This document shows, in pieces, positions 62,854 through 64,000 of a DNA stretch of 64,000 nucleotides. The translations under genes were made by a program, and so were the position numbers. Origin of the DNA: Ectothiorhodospiraceae bacterium (GTDB taxonomy: Bacteria > Pseudomonadota > Gammaproteobacteria > HK1); contig JACKNM010000015.1 of the NCBI GenBank assembly GCA_024234875.1, forward strand, positions 100,694 through 164,693. Direction: 5' to 3'. Under the pieces are notes generated by a model. That model worked only from the letters and a program-made list of their open reading frames with translations, made no database searches and was not told the origin of the DNA. Position 1 is the stretch's first letter, and each line of letters starts with the position of its first letter.

Positions 62854-63786
62854 GTGCCGCGATTCGGCCAGGGCAAGCCGATGGACGTGCAGGCCCGCGC
62901 CGTGTTGCGGCAGTCGCTCAGCCTGACGAGCCGGCACGCGGCCAAGGCGGCCGCCGCCGTCCAGGGGAGCCGGACGACCGGCAAGATCCACAGCCTCGGG
63001 ACGTTCGACAAGTACGTGTCGGCGCTCGAGCGGGCCGGGCTGTGGGCCCAGGAGGTGGTCGAGCTGCGGCACCTGCGCGACCTCACCCCCGAGCTCGCCC
63101 AGGCCTACCTCGCGGAGCGGGCGGAGTCCGGCATCGGCCAGAAGCAGCTCGACGCCGATCGCAACGCGCTCGAGTTCGTGACCGGCCGCGGAAGCCTCGT
63201 GCGCGAGCGCGCGCTGACCGCGCCCGAGACCCGAAGCCGCGCCTACACACCGGAGCAGATCCGTGCGGTCGCGGGCGCGCAGGATGCGCGCAACGCGCTC
63301 GCCACCGAGGTGGCCTGGCGCGCCGGCCTGCGCGCCCACGAGCTGCTGACGCTGCGGGCCCCCTCGGAGGCGACCGCCTCGACGCACCGGACCTGGAGCG
63401 CCGACCGGTTCGTCGGCCGCGAGGGCCAGCGCTACGTGGTGACTGGCAAGGGCGGACTGCGTCGCGAGGTGTCGATTCCGCGCGAGCTGGCGGCACGGCT
63501 CGAGGCGGTGCGGCTCGCGACGCCGGCGACCGTCGTCGACCGCGGCATCGTGTATCGGGCCGCGTACGACATCGGCGGCGGGAACGCCTGGAGCAAGTCC
63601 TTCGGCGCGGCGTCGGCGCGCACCCTCGGCTGGTCGAATGGCGCCCACGGTCTGCGGCACACCTACGCCCAGGAGCGGATGGCCGAGCTACAGGCCCGCG
63701 GGTTCGGGTACACGGCGGCGCGCGAGATCGTGAGCCAGGAGCTCGGGCACTTCCGCGGTGAGATCGTCGAGGTGTATCTGCGCTGA
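62854..63786 (+). CDS. Tyrosine recombinase/integrase
   Basis: The 310-residue protein has an N-terminal SAM-like core-binding domain (SLGTFDKYVSALERAGLWAQ) and a C-terminal catalytic domain: the first Arg in AWRAGLRAHELLTL, HGLRHTYAQERM with the His-x-x-Arg pair, and LGHFRGEIVEVYL with the last His and the nucleophilic Tyr close to the C-terminus. All expected catalytic residues are present, so it should be active. GTG 62854 or ATG 62881 may be the start. It is followed by palindromic DNA that may include its binding or attachment sites. Confidence 0.85.
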   Translation: MPRFGQGKPMDVQARAVLRQSLSLTSRHAAKAAAAVQGSRTTGKIHSLGTFDKYVSALERAGLWAQEVVELRHLRDLTPELAQAYLAERAESGIGQKQLDADRNALEFVTGRGSLVRERALTAPETRSRAYTPEQIRAVAGAQDARNALATEVAWRAGLRAHELLTLRAPSEATASTHRTWSADRFVGREGQRYVVTGKGGLRREVSIPRELAARLEAVRLATPATVVDRGIVYRAAYDIGGGNAWSKSFGAASARTLGWSNGAHGLRHTYAQERMAELQARGFGYTAAREIVSQELGHFRGEIVEVYLR

Positions 63787-63865
63787 GCGTGCGCGTCGCG
63801 GCGCTGGTCGGCGACGGTGGCATCCGGCCCCCGCGCGATCGCCGTTGCCGACGGCGAGGCCCGGC

Positions 63866-63950
63866 CCCGGTTCACTGAGTGAACCACCTGGTTCACTGGA
63901 TGCACCCCCCAGTTCACTCAGTGAACCGGGTGTTGACCGCGACAACACCC
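63866..63950. repeat. Palindromic GGTTCACT repeats and hairpin downstream of the integrase
   Basis: GGTTCACT-G-AGTGAACC (63869-63885), a further half-site GGTTCACT (63890-63897), and AGTTCACT-C-AGTGAACC (63911-63927). The 19-bp unit at 63866-63884 recurs exactly inverted at 63912-63930. Directly after is a hairpin with arms GGGTGTTG and CAACACCC (63928-63950). This could be an att or accessory recombinase site, a replication or transfer origin, or a partition site. Confidence 0.7.
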
Positions 63951-64000
63951 GGAGGCGCGCCCGAGCAGCATCGCCGCGCCGGCTGACAGGCGATGGCGGA

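Noticed and set aside
63866..63950. CRISPR-like repeat array
   Set aside because: The repeats are palindromic and only 4-13 bp apart, with no equal-length spacers and no cas genes.

Overview
The window is GC-rich and densely coded, with long same-strand operons in which neighbouring genes often overlap by four bases (ATGA, GTGA or TTGA). A Fdn-type formate dehydrogenase with FdhE and SelB, an fdsGBACD operon, a PEP-CTERM protein, TAXI-TRAP and polar amino-acid transporters together point to a chemoheterotrophic Pseudomonadota, most likely beta- or gammaproteobacterial. No rRNA, tRNA or CRISPR array was found.

Left part (1-19.4 kb) is formate and selenium metabolism. A membrane formate dehydrogenase operon (fdnG 5'-truncated, fdnH, fdnI, fdhE) runs into selB, then a small GcvH-like lipoyl-carrier protein and a DsrE-like protein. 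Convergent to these is a PhnCDE-type ABC transporter whose binding protein resembles the family annotated as putative selenate transporters. After a PepSY membrane protein comes the soluble NAD-linked formate dehydrogenase operon (fdsG-B-A-C-D, minus strand), with a LysR regulator upstream and a perfect LysR-type dyad between them. The soluble enzyme uses Cys at its active site; the membrane enzyme is probably a selenoprotein, but its active site lies off the window.

Middle part (19.6-47.3 kb) is catabolism and uptake: a CoA ligase / thiolase-like / DUF35 / SDR operon divergent from an XRE-cupin regulator; a TAXI-TRAP importer; a J-domain protein; a DauR-like regulator divergent from a polar amino-acid ABC transporter and an ornithine-cyclodeaminase-family dehydrogenase; threonine synthase flanked by hairpin-bearing repeats; two membrane proteins; a cytochrome b5-like protein paired with a ferric-reductase-like flavoprotein; an aminotransferase relic; a five-gene peptide-type ABC transporter and a type I sulfatase.

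Right part (47.3-64 kb) is more accessory. It holds dispersed 20-bp repeats and a MITE-like element, a PEP-CTERM protein, a secreted protein, a thrombospondin-type-3 protein, a nickel-type sensor/exporter pair with a palindromic operator, gene relics, a TPR plus beta-barrel outer-membrane protein followed by a 1143-residue exported protein carrying a kinase-like C-terminal region, decayed and frameshifted VapBC modules, and an integrase-type module (excisionase-like, Rep-like, two small proteins, tyrosine recombinase) ending in palindromic repeats. The most unusual candidates are the secreted kinase-like protein with its barrel partner, and the selB-linked lipoyl-carrier/DsrE pair.
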